Positions 50,609 to 59,092 of a stretch of DNA of 64,000 nucleotides are shown here, in pieces. The notes below the pieces were generated by a model, which had not been told where the DNA came from, made no database searches, and was given only the letters and a program-made list of their open reading frames with translations. Source of the DNA: an uncultured Subdoligranulum sp. (GTDB taxonomy: Bacteria; Bacillota; Clostridia; Oscillospirales; Ruminococcaceae); the NCBI GenBank assembly GCA_900545545.1, contig UQZO01000001.1, positions 372,001 to 436,000 on the forward strand, read 5' to 3'. A program made the translations under genes and the position numbers. Numbering within the stretch: position 1 is the stretch's first letter; each line of letters begins with the position of its first letter.

Positions 50609-52816
50609 TTGGAAAAGCCGGAAAGTATTTTTATCAATCGTGAGCTCAGTTGGCTGGATTTTGACAGCCGCGTACTGGCACTGGCCAAAGAAAAAAATGT
50701 GCCGCTGGGCGAACGACTGAAATTTGCTGCCATCTTTGGCAGCAACATGGATGAGTTCTTTATGGTGCGCGTCGGTTCCCTGTACGATCAGACGCTGCTC
50801 AAGAATAACAAACCTGATGTTGTTACCCATATGACGGCTTCGGAGCAGATTGCGGCCATCACACCGCGTGTGGCGGAACTTCAGGCAAAATGCGACAAGT
50901 ACTTCCAGCATCTGGTAGGCCTTCTGGCGGATGCAGGGTACAAAAAGGTAGACTTCAATAAGCTGAGCAAGCAGCAGGAGCATTTCTGGAAAACCTATTT
51001 CCAGCGGGAACTGCAGCCCCTGCTCAGCCCGCAGATTGTGGATTCCCGCCATCCGTTCCCGTTTTTGAGCAACAAGGATATCTATTACATTGCCCAGCTG
51101 TACAACAAAGGGGATGGCGTCAGCTTCGGCATCGTACCGGTCAGCAGCCGGTTTGAGCGCGTCCTTTTCGTAAAGGACGGCGAAACGACCTGCTTCGCTT
51201 TTATCGAAGAACTGGTGGCACACTATGCCGCTAGCATCTTCAGCACCAGCACGGTGCAGAAACAGTGCCTTTTCCGCGTGACGCGCAATGCGGATATCAC
51301 CGTGGACGAGGGCATGATGGACCATGATATCGACTTCCGCGATGTCATGAGTGAACTGCTGAAAAAGCGCCGCAAGCTTGCGGCGGTACGGCTGCAGTTC
51401 TGGCCGGAAGCGCCGCAGGAAATTGCCAAATTCCTGCGGGAAAAGCTGGTTGTCCCGGCGTCCCGTTGCTATGCTCAGACTTCTCCGCTGGATACCGGCT
51501 GCCTGTTTAAGCTGTCCAGCCGGATTGCCAACGACGGCGATCATTCCGAGATGTTCTACCCGGCCGCCAAACCCATGCAAGCGCCGGCCGGATATGACCT
51601 TTACACCGAAGTCCGCAAGCATGATGTTCTGCTGGCCTACCCGTATCAGAGTATTCGCCCCTTCATCCGCATGCTGCTGCGCGCGGGCGCCGACCCGAAC
51701 GTTGTCTCCATCAAGATGACACTTTACCGCATGGCCAGCGACTCTCAGATCGTGGGCGCGTTGATCAATGCAGCGGAAAACGGCAAAGAAGTCGTGGCGA
51801 TGGTGGAGTTGCGTGCCCGCTTTGATGAGCAGAACAACATTGACTGGTCCAAACAGCTGCAGGATGCCGGGTGCACCGTTCTGTATGGATTTGACGATTA
51901 TAAAGTTCACTCCAAGCTGACACTGATTACCAGCCGCGTAGATGGCAAGTATCGTTATCTGACGCAGATCGGTACCGGTAACTACAACGAGAAAACCAGT
52001 GAGCTGTACACCGATCTTTCCTTCATCACGACCCGTCAGGACATCGGTGAGGAAGCCAGTGCCGTGTTCAACAATATGGCGCTTCAACGCTTGACTAGTG
52101 AAGCAGACACCATGCTGGTGGCGCCGCTTCGCTTCAAGAGCGTTCTGCTGGATGAGATGGACCGCCAGATTGCGTTGGCAATGCAGGGTAAGCCTGCTTC
52201 CATCATCCTTAAGAACAACTCCATCAATGACCCGCAGATCATTGCAAAGATCAGCGAAGCCAGCTGCGCTGGTGTCCGCGTGGATATGATCGTACGCGGC
52301 ATCTGCTGTGTTCGTGCCGGTGTACCCGGACGGACCGAAAATGTGCATATCCGCAGCATTGTGGGGCGTTACCTGGAACATTCCCGTATTTACTGCTTCG
52401 GCAGTGGCGAGGATATGCATATCTACATTGCGTCAGGCGACTTCCTGACCCGCAACACCGAACGTCGTGTGGAAGTCGGCGTTCGTGTGGATGACCCGGC
52501 TATCGCCAAGAAACTGCGCGGGATTCTGGATCTGCAACTGCGCGATACCGTGAATGCCCGAGAGATGCAGCCCGATGGCACCTATACCAAAGTGAAACCG
52601 GCGCAGGGCCAGTTCCCGGTGGACAGCCAGATGGCAATGTTTGGCTATTTCAAGGACGGCTTTGAAATGGAGCCAGAGAAGCCCAAGGCGCAGGCAACGG
52701 CAAAGGTAGTGGCCAAAAAGGCAACGGCAAAACCGGTGACCAGTCGGCAGGCGACGTCGCTTCGCCCTTCCCGTTCCGGGTTGTGGCAGAGCCTGTTTGG
52801 CCGCGGCAAAAAATAA
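50609..52816 (+). CDS. ppk: polyphosphate kinase
   Basis: Makes inorganic polyphosphate from ATP, reversibly. Typical PPK1 text is visible from FINRELSWLDFDSRVL and GSNMDEFFMVRVGSL at the N-terminus, through DPNVVSIKMTLYR, to the autophosphorylated His in FDDYKVHSKL and the second phospholipase-D-like half. The start is TTG 50609, eight bases after GGGAGGA. The last about 45 residues form an Ala/Lys/Arg-rich tail (KVVAKKATAKPVT) outside the enzyme fold, similar in style to the trigger factor tail. Confidence 0.95.
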   Translation: MEKPESIFINRELSWLDFDSRVLALAKEKNVPLGERLKFAAIFGSNMDEFFMVRVGSLYDQTLLKNNKPDVVTHMTASEQIAAITPRVAELQAKCDKYFQHLVGLLADAGYKKVDFNKLSKQQEHFWKTYFQRELQPLLSPQIVDSRHPFPFLSNKDIYYIAQLYNKGDGVSFGIVPVSSRFERVLFVKDGETTCFAFIEELVAHYAASIFSTSTVQKQCLFRVTRNADITVDEGMMDHDIDFRDVMSELLKKRRKLAAVRLQFWPEAPQEIAKFLREKLVVPASRCYAQTSPLDTGCLFKLSSRIANDGDHSEMFYPAAKPMQAPAGYDLYTEVRKHDVLLAYPYQSIRPFIRMLLRAGADPNVVSIKMTLYRMASDSQIVGALINAAENGKEVVAMVELRARFDEQNNIDWSKQLQDAGCTVLYGFDDYKVHSKLTLITSRVDGKYRYLTQIGTGNYNEKTSELYTDLSFITTRQDIGEEASAVFNNMALQRLTSEADTMLVAPLRFKSVLLDEMDRQIALAMQGKPASIILKNNSINDPQIIAKISEASCAGVRVDMIVRGICCVRAGVPGRTENVHIRSIVGRYLEHSRIYCFGSGEDMHIYIASGDFLTRNTERRVEVGVRVDDPAIAKKLRGILDLQLRDTVNAREMQPDGTYTKVKPAQGQFPVDSQMAMFGYFKDGFEMEPEKPKAQATAKVVAKKATAKPVTSRQATSLRPSRSGLWQSLFGRGKK

Positions 52817-52832
52817 AAGGAGCTTTTAAAAG

Positions 52833-53213
52833 ATGAAAACCTGTGTGATAACGGAAAACTACGCCTGCGACCCCAACAAAGTCTGGCTGTACCTGACCAA
52901 GCCCACGCTGAACGGCTGGCGCAAGGATGTGCGTGATTACGAGGAAAGCGACGATGGGCTTCGTGTGGTGGAGCACAATGCCGATGGCAGCACGACAGAG
53001 GTGAAGTTTACCCGCCGTGAAAAGCCGCGCAGCCTGAGCGGCAGTTTCCAAAAGGGAAAGGTAAGCGGAACGTTTACCATCATTCTGCTGGGCGGCGGGG
53101 ATTCCACCAGCCTGGAATGCACCATGGAAGTCAGCGGTTTGGGCCTTTTTGCAAAGCCTAAGAAACTGCTGGAAGAGCGCATGAATATGCTGCACGCTTC
53201 GTTGGGCGTCTGA
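52833..53213 (+). CDS. SRPBCC-like small protein
   Basis: The 126 residues start MKTCVITENYACDPNKVWLYLTK and run through alternating strands to a final helix (KKLLEERMNMLHASLG), the pattern of START/SRPBCC helix-grip proteins that hold hydrophobic ligands. No catalytic residues can be named. It follows ppk by 16 bases and ends before a terminator, so it shares that transcript. Confidence 0.6.
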   Translation: MKTCVITENYACDPNKVWLYLTKPTLNGWRKDVRDYEESDDGLRVVEHNADGSTTEVKFTRREKPRSLSGSFQKGKVSGTFTIILLGGGDSTSLECTMEVSGLGLFAKPKKLLEERMNMLHASLGV

Positions 53214-53230
53214 GATCCATCGGTTTTATC

Positions 53231-53271
53231 ATATCCGCATCGGCAGGATTTTGCCGATGCGGATATTTTTT
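53231..53271 (+). terminator. terminator after the ppk unit
   Basis: ATATCCGCATCGGCA (53231-53245) and TGCCGATGCGGATAT (53252-53266), perfect over 15 bases, followed by T to 53271. Confidence 0.92.
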
Positions 53272-53288
53272 GTATCTTCGCATATACA
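53261..53288 (+). promoter_or_regulatory. candidate sigma-E promoter before the spoIVFA-like gene
   Basis: GGATATT (53261-53267) resembles the sigma-E -35 pattern and, 13 bases on, CATATACA (53281-53288) partly resembles the -10 pattern CATACANT. The match is incomplete and the -35 overlaps the terminator arm. The spoIVF operon is sigma-E-controlled in Bacillus, which makes the site plausible. Confidence 0.28.
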
Positions 53289-53310
53289 TGGACCGTAGGA
53301 GGTGTTGTCA

Positions 53311-54123
53311 ATGTGGGAAAATGCTGCTCCGGTTCCACCGCCCCAGGCGGGTGCAAAGATGCGCCGGCCCAAGGGCAGCGCCGGAACGGAGGAAGATCTG
53401 GTTTTGTGGGGCCAGATTGTTCTGTGCCTTTTAACGATTGCTGTTGTTCTGCTGGCCCGTTTGATGAACTGGCCGTTTTTGCCAATGCTGCGGGTCACAT
53501 GGGAAAAAGTTATGCAGCCGGAACAGGAGATCTTTCTAACGGAAAACAGAAATCTGGCAAAGTTTACCGAGCAAACCGCCGAGGCGGTTGCAGAAAGAGT
53601 CGGTGCGCTGTTGAACCGGGCAGGAAATACAGCAACAGCGGAAACAGCAGCGCGTACCGCGCATGGAAAGGCTGAAGCCGTACCATCTGGCGCGCGGGAT
53701 GAAGCGTATCTGCCCGGATTCTCTCTCACTTTCCCGCTGGCAGGGCATAGCTGTACCGAAACTTCCGGTTATGGTTGGCGGACTGACCCCATGGGAGGTT
53801 CCGGCTCGGATTTCCATCTGGGCAACGATCTGGCAGCGGCGCAGGGGACGGCGGTGCTGGCAGCGGCGGACGGCGTGGTGCGTTTTGCAGGCAAACACAG
53901 CAGCTATGGGAACTATGTGCGGGTTCTGCATGCAAACGGGGACGAAACACTGTATGCTCACCTGCAATATCTTTTTGTGCATACCGGGCAAACGATTTCG
54001 GCGGGGGCCTGCCTGGGTACGGTAGGGGAAACAGGGAATGCCACAGGACCGCACCTTCATTTTGAACTGTTGCACAAGGGGATTCGCTATGATCCGTCCG
54101 AAGCATTACAAACAGCGGCGTAG
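53311..54123 (+). CDS. membrane-anchored LytM/M23 protein, SpoIVFA-like
   Basis: One membrane helix (about 31-50), a linker, and a C-terminal M23 domain at about 137-265. Zinc ligands look complete: His169 and Asp173 in HLGND, His217 in YAHLQ and His248/His250 in HLHF. The following gene is a SpoIVFB-like membrane protease, and SpoIVFA is the M23-fold partner of SpoIVFB; hence the call. In SpoIVFA the domain is non-enzymatic, whereas here the ligands are kept. The start is ATG 53311 after AGGAGGTG. It could alternatively be a wall endopeptidase. Confidence 0.7.
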   Translation: MWENAAPVPPPQAGAKMRRPKGSAGTEEDLVLWGQIVLCLLTIAVVLLARLMNWPFLPMLRVTWEKVMQPEQEIFLTENRNLAKFTEQTAEAVAERVGALLNRAGNTATAETAARTAHGKAEAVPSGARDEAYLPGFSLTFPLAGHSCTETSGYGWRTDPMGGSGSDFHLGNDLAAAQGTAVLAAADGVVRFAGKHSSYGNYVRVLHANGDETLYAHLQYLFVHTGQTISAGACLGTVGETGNATGPHLHFELLHKGIRYDPSEALQTAA

Positions 54124-54553
54124 CGCACGGATTCATCTGCGGGCACCCCTTGCGCTGCTTTTCGGGCTGTGCTTTGCGCTGGCACTGGATTCTACAGGGA
54201 TTCTGCGCGTAGGCCTTTTGTGCGCGGCGCTTCATGAAAGCGGACATATCTTCTTGTATCGTTTGCAGTGGGGGCATTGGCCGGATCTGCAATTTTCGCC
54301 CTTTGGGATCTGTTTGATGCTGCGGGGAACCAATCTGAATCCGCAGCAGGAACTTTTGCTGTCAGCTGCCGGACCGGCGGTCAATCTGGTGGGGTGCAGT
54401 GCGGTTCTTGCGTGGATGCAGCTGTCGGGGCACTATAGTTACATGGGATACTGGTTCGCCAGTACCAATCTGTTGGTGGGCGGCATCAACCTTTTGCCGC
54501 TGCCGGGGCTGGACGGGGAAAGAATTCTGCACTCTCTGACGCATTGGCGGTAA
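54089..54553 (+). CDS. M50 site-2 membrane metalloprotease, SpoIVFB-like
   Basis: The 154 residues have four or so membrane helices, the zinc motif HESGH (His49, Glu50, His53) and the distal Asp142 in NLLPLPGLDG. It overlaps the M23 gene by 35 bases, so both are made together. It is much shorter than Bacillus SpoIVFB (about 290 residues) and lacks the CBS domain. SpoIVFB cuts pro-sigma-K late in sporulation; sigK is not in the window. Confidence 0.75.
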   Translation: MIRPKHYKQRRSARIHLRAPLALLFGLCFALALDSTGILRVGLLCAALHESGHIFLYRLQWGHWPDLQFSPFGICLMLRGTNLNPQQELLLSAAGPAVNLVGCSAVLAWMQLSGHYSYMGYWFASTNLLVGGINLLPLPGLDGERILHSLTHWR

Positions 54554-54557
54554 ACGG

Positions 54558-54586
54558 TTGCAATTCCGCCGCGCATGGGGTACAAT
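54558..54586 (+). promoter_or_regulatory. promoter of the radical SAM pair
   Basis: TTGCAA (54558-54563), 17 bases, TACAAT (54581-54586), 33 bases before the start. Confidence 0.72.
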
Positions 54587-54619
54587 AAACGAAACAAATG
54601 ACAAGGATGGATCACCATT

Positions 54620-56485
54620 ATGGCGGAATTTTCCCCAAAATTCAAAGAGGCACTGAGTCTTGTACAGAAGCCGGGCCGTTATACGGGCGGCGAACCGGGC
54701 AGCGTATACAAGGACAAAGAGGCAGTAGATGTCCGTATGGCATTCTGCTTCCCGGATACCTATGAAATCGGTATGTCGTTCCTCGGCGAGAAAATTTTGT
54801 ATGATCTTTTGAACCGGCATGATAACTGGTGGTGTGAGCGCGCTTTCATGCCCTGGACCGATATGAAAAAGCAGATGGAGCGGCTGGAAATTCCGCTTTA
54901 CTGCCTGGAAAGCAAGGAGCCGCTGACGGCGTTTGATATTGTGGGTTTCTCGTTGGAATACGAGCTGTGCTATACCAATATCCTGGCGATGCTGCGCCTG
55001 GCCGGCATTCCTCTGCGTGCAGAGGACCGCGATGAAAAGTGGCCTCTTGTGATTGCAGGCGGCCCCTGCGTTTGCAATGCGGAACCGATGGCAGATTTCT
55101 TTGATGTGATGCAGCTTGGCGAAGGCGAACAGATGCTGCAGGATATCTGTGCAACGGTGGAGCAGGGCAAAAAGCAAGGCTGGAAAAAAGAAGAACTTCT
55201 TCTGGAACTTGCCAAGGTCCCCGGCGTATATGTGCCGTCGTTCTACGATGTGACCTATCTGCCGGATGGACGGATTGAAGCTATCACCCCCAATCGCCCC
55301 GGTGTTCCGGCGCGTGTTACCAAGGCAATCGTCAAAAATATGAACGATTATGAACCGCCGAAAAACTTTGTGGTGCCGCTGGTTGGCGCCGTCCAGGACC
55401 GCGCGTGTGTGGAAGTTCTGCGCGGTTGTGTGCGTGGCTGCCGTTTCTGCCAGGCCGGTCAGATTTACCGTCCCTTCCGGGAACGCTCGCCCAAGATGAT
55501 CAGTGACTGTGCCCGGGAACTTTGCCGCAACACAGGCTATGATGAGCTCAGCCTTACAAGCCTTTCCACTTCCGACCATTCCCGTCTGGAAGAGATTCTC
55601 GACGAACTGAATTCCTGGGCGGAGGCTGATCATGTGAGCCTTTCGCTGCCCTCGCTGCGTGTGGACAACTTCTCTCAGTCTTTGGTAGAGAAGACAACCA
55701 AAGTACGCAAGAGCGGTCTGACTTTTGCGGCGGAAGCGGGCACCCAGCGCCTGCGGGACGTAATCAACAAGAACGTCACATGGGAGCAGATCGAGCGCGG
55801 CTGCCGCATTGCTTTTTCCGAAGGTTATACTTCGGTCAAGCTGTATTTTATGATGGGCCTGCCCACGGAAACGATGGAGGATATCAAAGGCATTGCCGAC
55901 ACTGCACAAAAGGTGGTGGACCTCTTCTATCAGATTCCGGACCGGCCCAAAGGAAAGGGCGTGCAGGTTACCATCAGCGTGGCCTGTTTCGTCCCGAAGC
56001 CGGATACCCCGTTCCAGTTCTGTGCCCAGGACCGCCGCGAAACGCTGCGTGAAAAGCAGAAGTATCTGCTCAGTTGTGTGCACTCCCGCAAAATCAAGGT
56101 CAACTATCACGACAGTGCTACCAGTGTACTGGAAGGCGTTTTTGCAAAAGGCGACCGGCGGCTTGGAAAGGTCATTGAGACGGCTTTCGAAAATGGCGCC
56201 TTCTTCGATACCTGGGAGGAATACTTCGATTATGACCGTTGGATGGCTGCTTTTGAGGCCTGCGGCATTGACCCGGATTTCTACAACTACCGCGCGCTGG
56301 GCCTGGATGAGGTGACTCCCTGGAGTCATCTGGATGTGGGCGTCAGTCATGCACATCTGGTGCGGGAATATCAGAAAGCGCTGAATGCGGAAACCACGCA
56401 GCCCTGTAATCGCCAGTGCAGTGCTTGCGGTGCCAACAAACTGCTGGGAGGACCGTGCTTTGACTACAGTAAGAATCTTCTTTGA
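54620..56485 (+). CDS. B12-binding-like radical SAM protein, TIGR03960 family
   Basis: The 621-residue protein has a cobalamin-binding-like N-terminal domain (about 30-200), then the iron-sulfur motif Cys270-x3-Cys274-x2-Cys277 in RGCVRGCRFCQ, a TIM-barrel with EAGTQRLRDVINKN, and a Cys-rich C-terminus CNRQCSACGANK. This matches the TIGR03960 family. The next gene overlaps it by 26 bases and is its usual partner (DUF2344). The substrate is unknown; these pairs are widespread in Clostridia. Confidence 0.88.
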   Translation: MAEFSPKFKEALSLVQKPGRYTGGEPGSVYKDKEAVDVRMAFCFPDTYEIGMSFLGEKILYDLLNRHDNWWCERAFMPWTDMKKQMERLEIPLYCLESKEPLTAFDIVGFSLEYELCYTNILAMLRLAGIPLRAEDRDEKWPLVIAGGPCVCNAEPMADFFDVMQLGEGEQMLQDICATVEQGKKQGWKKEELLLELAKVPGVYVPSFYDVTYLPDGRIEAITPNRPGVPARVTKAIVKNMNDYEPPKNFVVPLVGAVQDRACVEVLRGCVRGCRFCQAGQIYRPFRERSPKMISDCARELCRNTGYDELSLTSLSTSDHSRLEEILDELNSWAEADHVSLSLPSLRVDNFSQSLVEKTTKVRKSGLTFAAEAGTQRLRDVINKNVTWEQIERGCRIAFSEGYTSVKLYFMMGLPTETMEDIKGIADTAQKVVDLFYQIPDRPKGKGVQVTISVACFVPKPDTPFQFCAQDRRETLREKQKYLLSCVHSRKIKVNYHDSATSVLEGVFAKGDRRLGKVIETAFENGAFFDTWEEYFDYDRWMAAFEACGIDPDFYNYRALGLDEVTPWSHLDVGVSHAHLVREYQKALNAETTQPCNRQCSACGANKLLGGPCFDYSKNLL

Positions 56486-57110
56486 AAAACGCGGGGAGGC
56501 CGCTTATATTTCCTTGCTGGACCTGCAGCGCGTGTTTCACCGTCTGCTTAAAATCAGCGGTTTGCCGGTCTGGTATACGCAAGGCTTTAATCCGCATATT
56601 TATCTGTCCTTTTCCTGCCCGCTGTCTCTGGAGCAGGAAAGCCTCTGCGAGAGCTGCGAAGTAAAGACGGAACAGGAGCAGATCGATGGCGCCGCATGGC
56701 AGGCTGCTTTGCAGCCTTTGATGCCCCGGGGTATCAAAATTACCAAGGTGGCCCCGGCTGTCGAGAAGGTGGCGCAGATTGCCTCGGCGGAATATTGCAT
56801 TGCCATGCCTGTGGACTCTGCTCCTTCACTGGAAAGCTACAATGCGGCACAGACGGCCGAGGTGACCAAGAAAACCAAACGCGGCCAGAAAACGCTGGAC
56901 CTAAAAGAATACCTGCCGCACATCGACTATAAAAATGAAGGGAACGAGCTGCGGTTCGCCATCCTTCTGCCGTGTGGCTCTGGGGAAGCACTGAATTTGA
57001 ATCCGTCCCTGTTAATGGACTATCTGCATGAGCATGGCGGTGCACCCTCCTGGCAATGCCAGATTCTGCGCACCCACCTGTACACAAAAGACGGCAAAGA
57101 CTTTGCATAA
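56460..57110 (+). CDS. radical SAM-associated protein, TIGR03936/DUF2344
   Basis: The 216 residues start VRIFFEKRGEAAYISLLDLQRVFHR, typical of DUF2344, the companion of the preceding radical SAM enzyme. The start is TTG 56460, seven bases after GGGAGGA, inside the radical SAM gene; no ATG fits the family start. In some bacteria the two domains are one protein, which supports a shared reaction. Confidence 0.85.
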   Translation: MTTVRIFFEKRGEAAYISLLDLQRVFHRLLKISGLPVWYTQGFNPHIYLSFSCPLSLEQESLCESCEVKTEQEQIDGAAWQAALQPLMPRGIKITKVAPAVEKVAQIASAEYCIAMPVDSAPSLESYNAAQTAEVTKKTKRGQKTLDLKEYLPHIDYKNEGNELRFAILLPCGSGEALNLNPSLLMDYLHEHGGAPSWQCQILRTHLYTKDGKDFA

Positions 57111-57135
57111 GGACCGTATTTTGTAATTTTTTCCA

Positions 57136-57173
57136 CCACACCCCTTGCAATTTGCAAAGGGGTGTGGTATTAT
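57136..57173 (+). promoter_or_regulatory. rpsB promoter overlapped by an inverted repeat
   Basis: TTGCAA (57145-57150), a 17-base spacer and TATTAT (57168-57173) form a good promoter. CCACACCCCTT (57136-57146) and AAGGGGTGTGG (57157-57167) form a perfect 11-base inverted repeat that spans the -35 and fills the spacer. It may be an operator, or a hairpin ending the upstream radical SAM transcript (no T-run follows). Confidence 0.65.
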
Positions 57174-57189
57174 ACTACGGCAATACACA

Positions 57190-57256
57190 CGCATTGCGTT
57201 GTTTTTTTGTGCCTTTTTTCCGAGAAAAGGGGTTAGAAAACATAAAACGCAATGCG
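57190..57256 (+). promoter_or_regulatory. structured leader of rpsB-tsf
   Basis: CGCATTGCGTT (57190-57200) and AACGCAATGCG (57246-57256) are perfect complements enclosing 45 bases, within which CCTTTT (57212-57217) can pair with AAAAGG (57225-57230). The leader continues to the GGAGGAAAC ribosome binding site at 57278-57286. Ribosomal protein operons are often controlled by the encoded protein binding such leaders; I do not know whether this shape matches a described S2 element. Confidence 0.55.
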
Positions 57257-57291
57257 GAGGGTAAAACTAAATTTATTGGAGGAAACAAATT

Positions 57292-58020
57292 ATGGCAGTC
57301 GTATCTATGAAACAGCTCCTGGAGGCCGGCGTTCACTTCGGTCATCAGACCCGTCGTTGGAACCCCAAGATGGCGAAGTACATCTTCACCGAGCGCAACG
57401 GCATCTACATCATCGACCTGCAGAAGACCGTGAAGAAACTGGACGAGGCTTACAACTTCGTTCGTGACACTGCGGCTGAGGGCGGCGAGATCCTGTTCGT
57501 CGGCACCAAGAAGCAGGCTCAGGAGTCCATCCGCGACGAGGCTACCCGCTGCGGCATGCACTATGTCAATGCTCGTTGGCTGGGCGGCATGATGACCAAC
57601 TTCCGCACCATCCGTAAGCGCATCGACCGTATGGAGCAGCTGAAGAACATGCAGGCTGACGGTACCTTCGATCTGCTGCCCAAGAAGGAAGTTGTCAAGC
57701 TCGAGCTCGAGATGGAGAAGCTGGACAAGTACCTGGGCGGTGTGAAGAACATGAAGAGCCTGCCCAAGGCCATGTTCATCGTTGACCCGCACAAAGAGCG
57801 CATTGCCGTTTCTGAAGCTCGCAAGCTGAACATCCCCATCGTGGCCATCGTCGATACCAACTGCGATCCCGATGAGATCGATTACGTGATCCCCGGCAAC
57901 GACGACGCTATCCGTGCCGTCAAGCTGATCTCCGGCGCTATGGCTAACGCCGTGCTGGAAGGCAAGCAGGGCGTTCAGGAAGCTCCCGCTGCTGAGGCTG
58001 CTGAAAGCACCGAGGCTTGA
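57292..58020 (+). CDS. rpsB: 30S ribosomal protein S2
   Basis: The 242 residues start VVSMKQLLEAGVHFGHQTRRWNPK, diagnostic of S2, and include FVGTKKQAQESI, RWLGGMMTNF and VDPHKERIAVSEARKL. A short Ala/Glu tail ends the protein. Heavy codon bias indicates high expression. It is followed by tsf after 38 bases. Confidence 0.98.
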   Translation: MAVVSMKQLLEAGVHFGHQTRRWNPKMAKYIFTERNGIYIIDLQKTVKKLDEAYNFVRDTAAEGGEILFVGTKKQAQESIRDEATRCGMHYVNARWLGGMMTNFRTIRKRIDRMEQLKNMQADGTFDLLPKKEVVKLELEMEKLDKYLGGVKNMKSLPKAMFIVDPHKERIAVSEARKLNIPIVAIVDTNCDPDEIDYVIPGNDDAIRAVKLISGAMANAVLEGKQGVQEAPAAEAAESTEA

Positions 58021-58058
58021 TTGTAACAAGAGCGTAAGACAGAAAGGACAAAAAGAGT

Positions 58059-58976
58059 ATGGCTATTTCTGCAAAAGACGTTATGGAACTGCGCCGCCAG
58101 ACTGACTGCGGCATGATGGAATGCAAGAAGGCTCTGACCCAGGCTGAGGGCGACTTCGAGAAGGCTATCGAGATCCTGCGTGAGCAGGGTCTGGCTACCG
58201 CCAACAAGAAGGCTGGCCGTATCGCTGCCGAGGGCATGGTCTACGCTGTTTCTTTCGACAACTGCGCTGTTGTTGTCGAGGTCAACGCTGAGACTGACTT
58301 CGTTGCCAAGAACGACAAGTTCGTTGAGTTTACCAAGGACCTGGCCAAGGTTGTGGCTGAGCAGAACCCCGCCGACGTGGAGGCTCTGATGGGCTGCAAG
58401 ATGGGTGAAGGCACCGTTGACGATGCTCTGAAGGCTTTGATTCTGGTTATCAAGGAGAACATCAAGGTTCGCCGCTTTGCCCGTTATGATGGTCATTGCG
58501 CTGCTTATGTCCATGGCGGCGGCACCCATGGTGTCATCGTCAAGTTCGAGACCAGCGACGACGTGGCTGCCAAGGCTGAGTTCGCTGCTTTCGGCAAGGA
58601 CATTGCTATGCAGATCGCTGCTGCGAACCCCAGCTACCTGAACGAGGCTGCTGTTCCTGCTGAGACCATCGCCAAGGAGAAGGAAATTATCCTCGCTCAG
58701 ATGGCTAACGATCCCAAGACCGCTAACAAGCCTGACGCCATCAAGGAAAAGATGGCCATCGGCAAGCTGGGCAAGTTCTACAAGGAGAACTGCCTGGTCG
58801 ATCAGGCCTTCATCAAGGACGGCAACATGGACGTCAAGAAGTATGTTGCTGACACCGCCAAGGCTCTGGGCGGCGACATCCAGATCGTTGCCTACACCCA
58901 CTTCGTCAAGGGCGAGGGCCTGGAGAAGCGCAACGAGGACTTTGCTGCTGAAGTTGCTGCTGCAATGAAGCACTAA
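58059..58976 (+). CDS. tsf: translation elongation factor Ts
   Basis: Guanine-nucleotide exchange factor for EF-Tu. The N-terminal UBA-like domain with VMELRRQTDCGMMECKKALT is followed by two core domains (VEVNAETDFVAKNDKF). The 305 residues fit. In many bacteria pyrH and frr come next; here a terminator follows directly. Confidence 0.97.
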   Translation: MAISAKDVMELRRQTDCGMMECKKALTQAEGDFEKAIEILREQGLATANKKAGRIAAEGMVYAVSFDNCAVVVEVNAETDFVAKNDKFVEFTKDLAKVVAEQNPADVEALMGCKMGEGTVDDALKALILVIKENIKVRRFARYDGHCAAYVHGGGTHGVIVKFETSDDVAAKAEFAAFGKDIAMQIAAANPSYLNEAAVPAETIAKEKEIILAQMANDPKTANKPDAIKEKMAIGKLGKFYKENCLVDQAFIKDGNMDVKKYVADTAKALGGDIQIVAYTHFVKGEGLEKRNEDFAAEVAAAMKH

Positions 58977-59002
58977 TCGTTTTGCGTTAAAGCACATATA
59001 AT

Positions 59003-59038
59003 AAGCAGTCACCGGTATTTTCCGGTGGCTGCTTTTTT
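59003..59038 (+). terminator. terminator after tsf
   Basis: AAGCAGTCACCGG (59003-59015) and CCGGTGGCTGCTT (59022-59034), with one wobble, followed by a T-run to 59038. Confidence 0.92.
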
Positions 59039-59092
59039 GTTTGCGCGTGCCGTTCCCGGTCCATACTGAAATAGCAAGCAGGAGGGCTGTTT

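Noticed and set aside
50390..52420. 676-codon minus-strand frame opposite ppk
   Set aside because: ppk is unmistakable on the plus strand with a good start; the antisense text has no recognisable motif.
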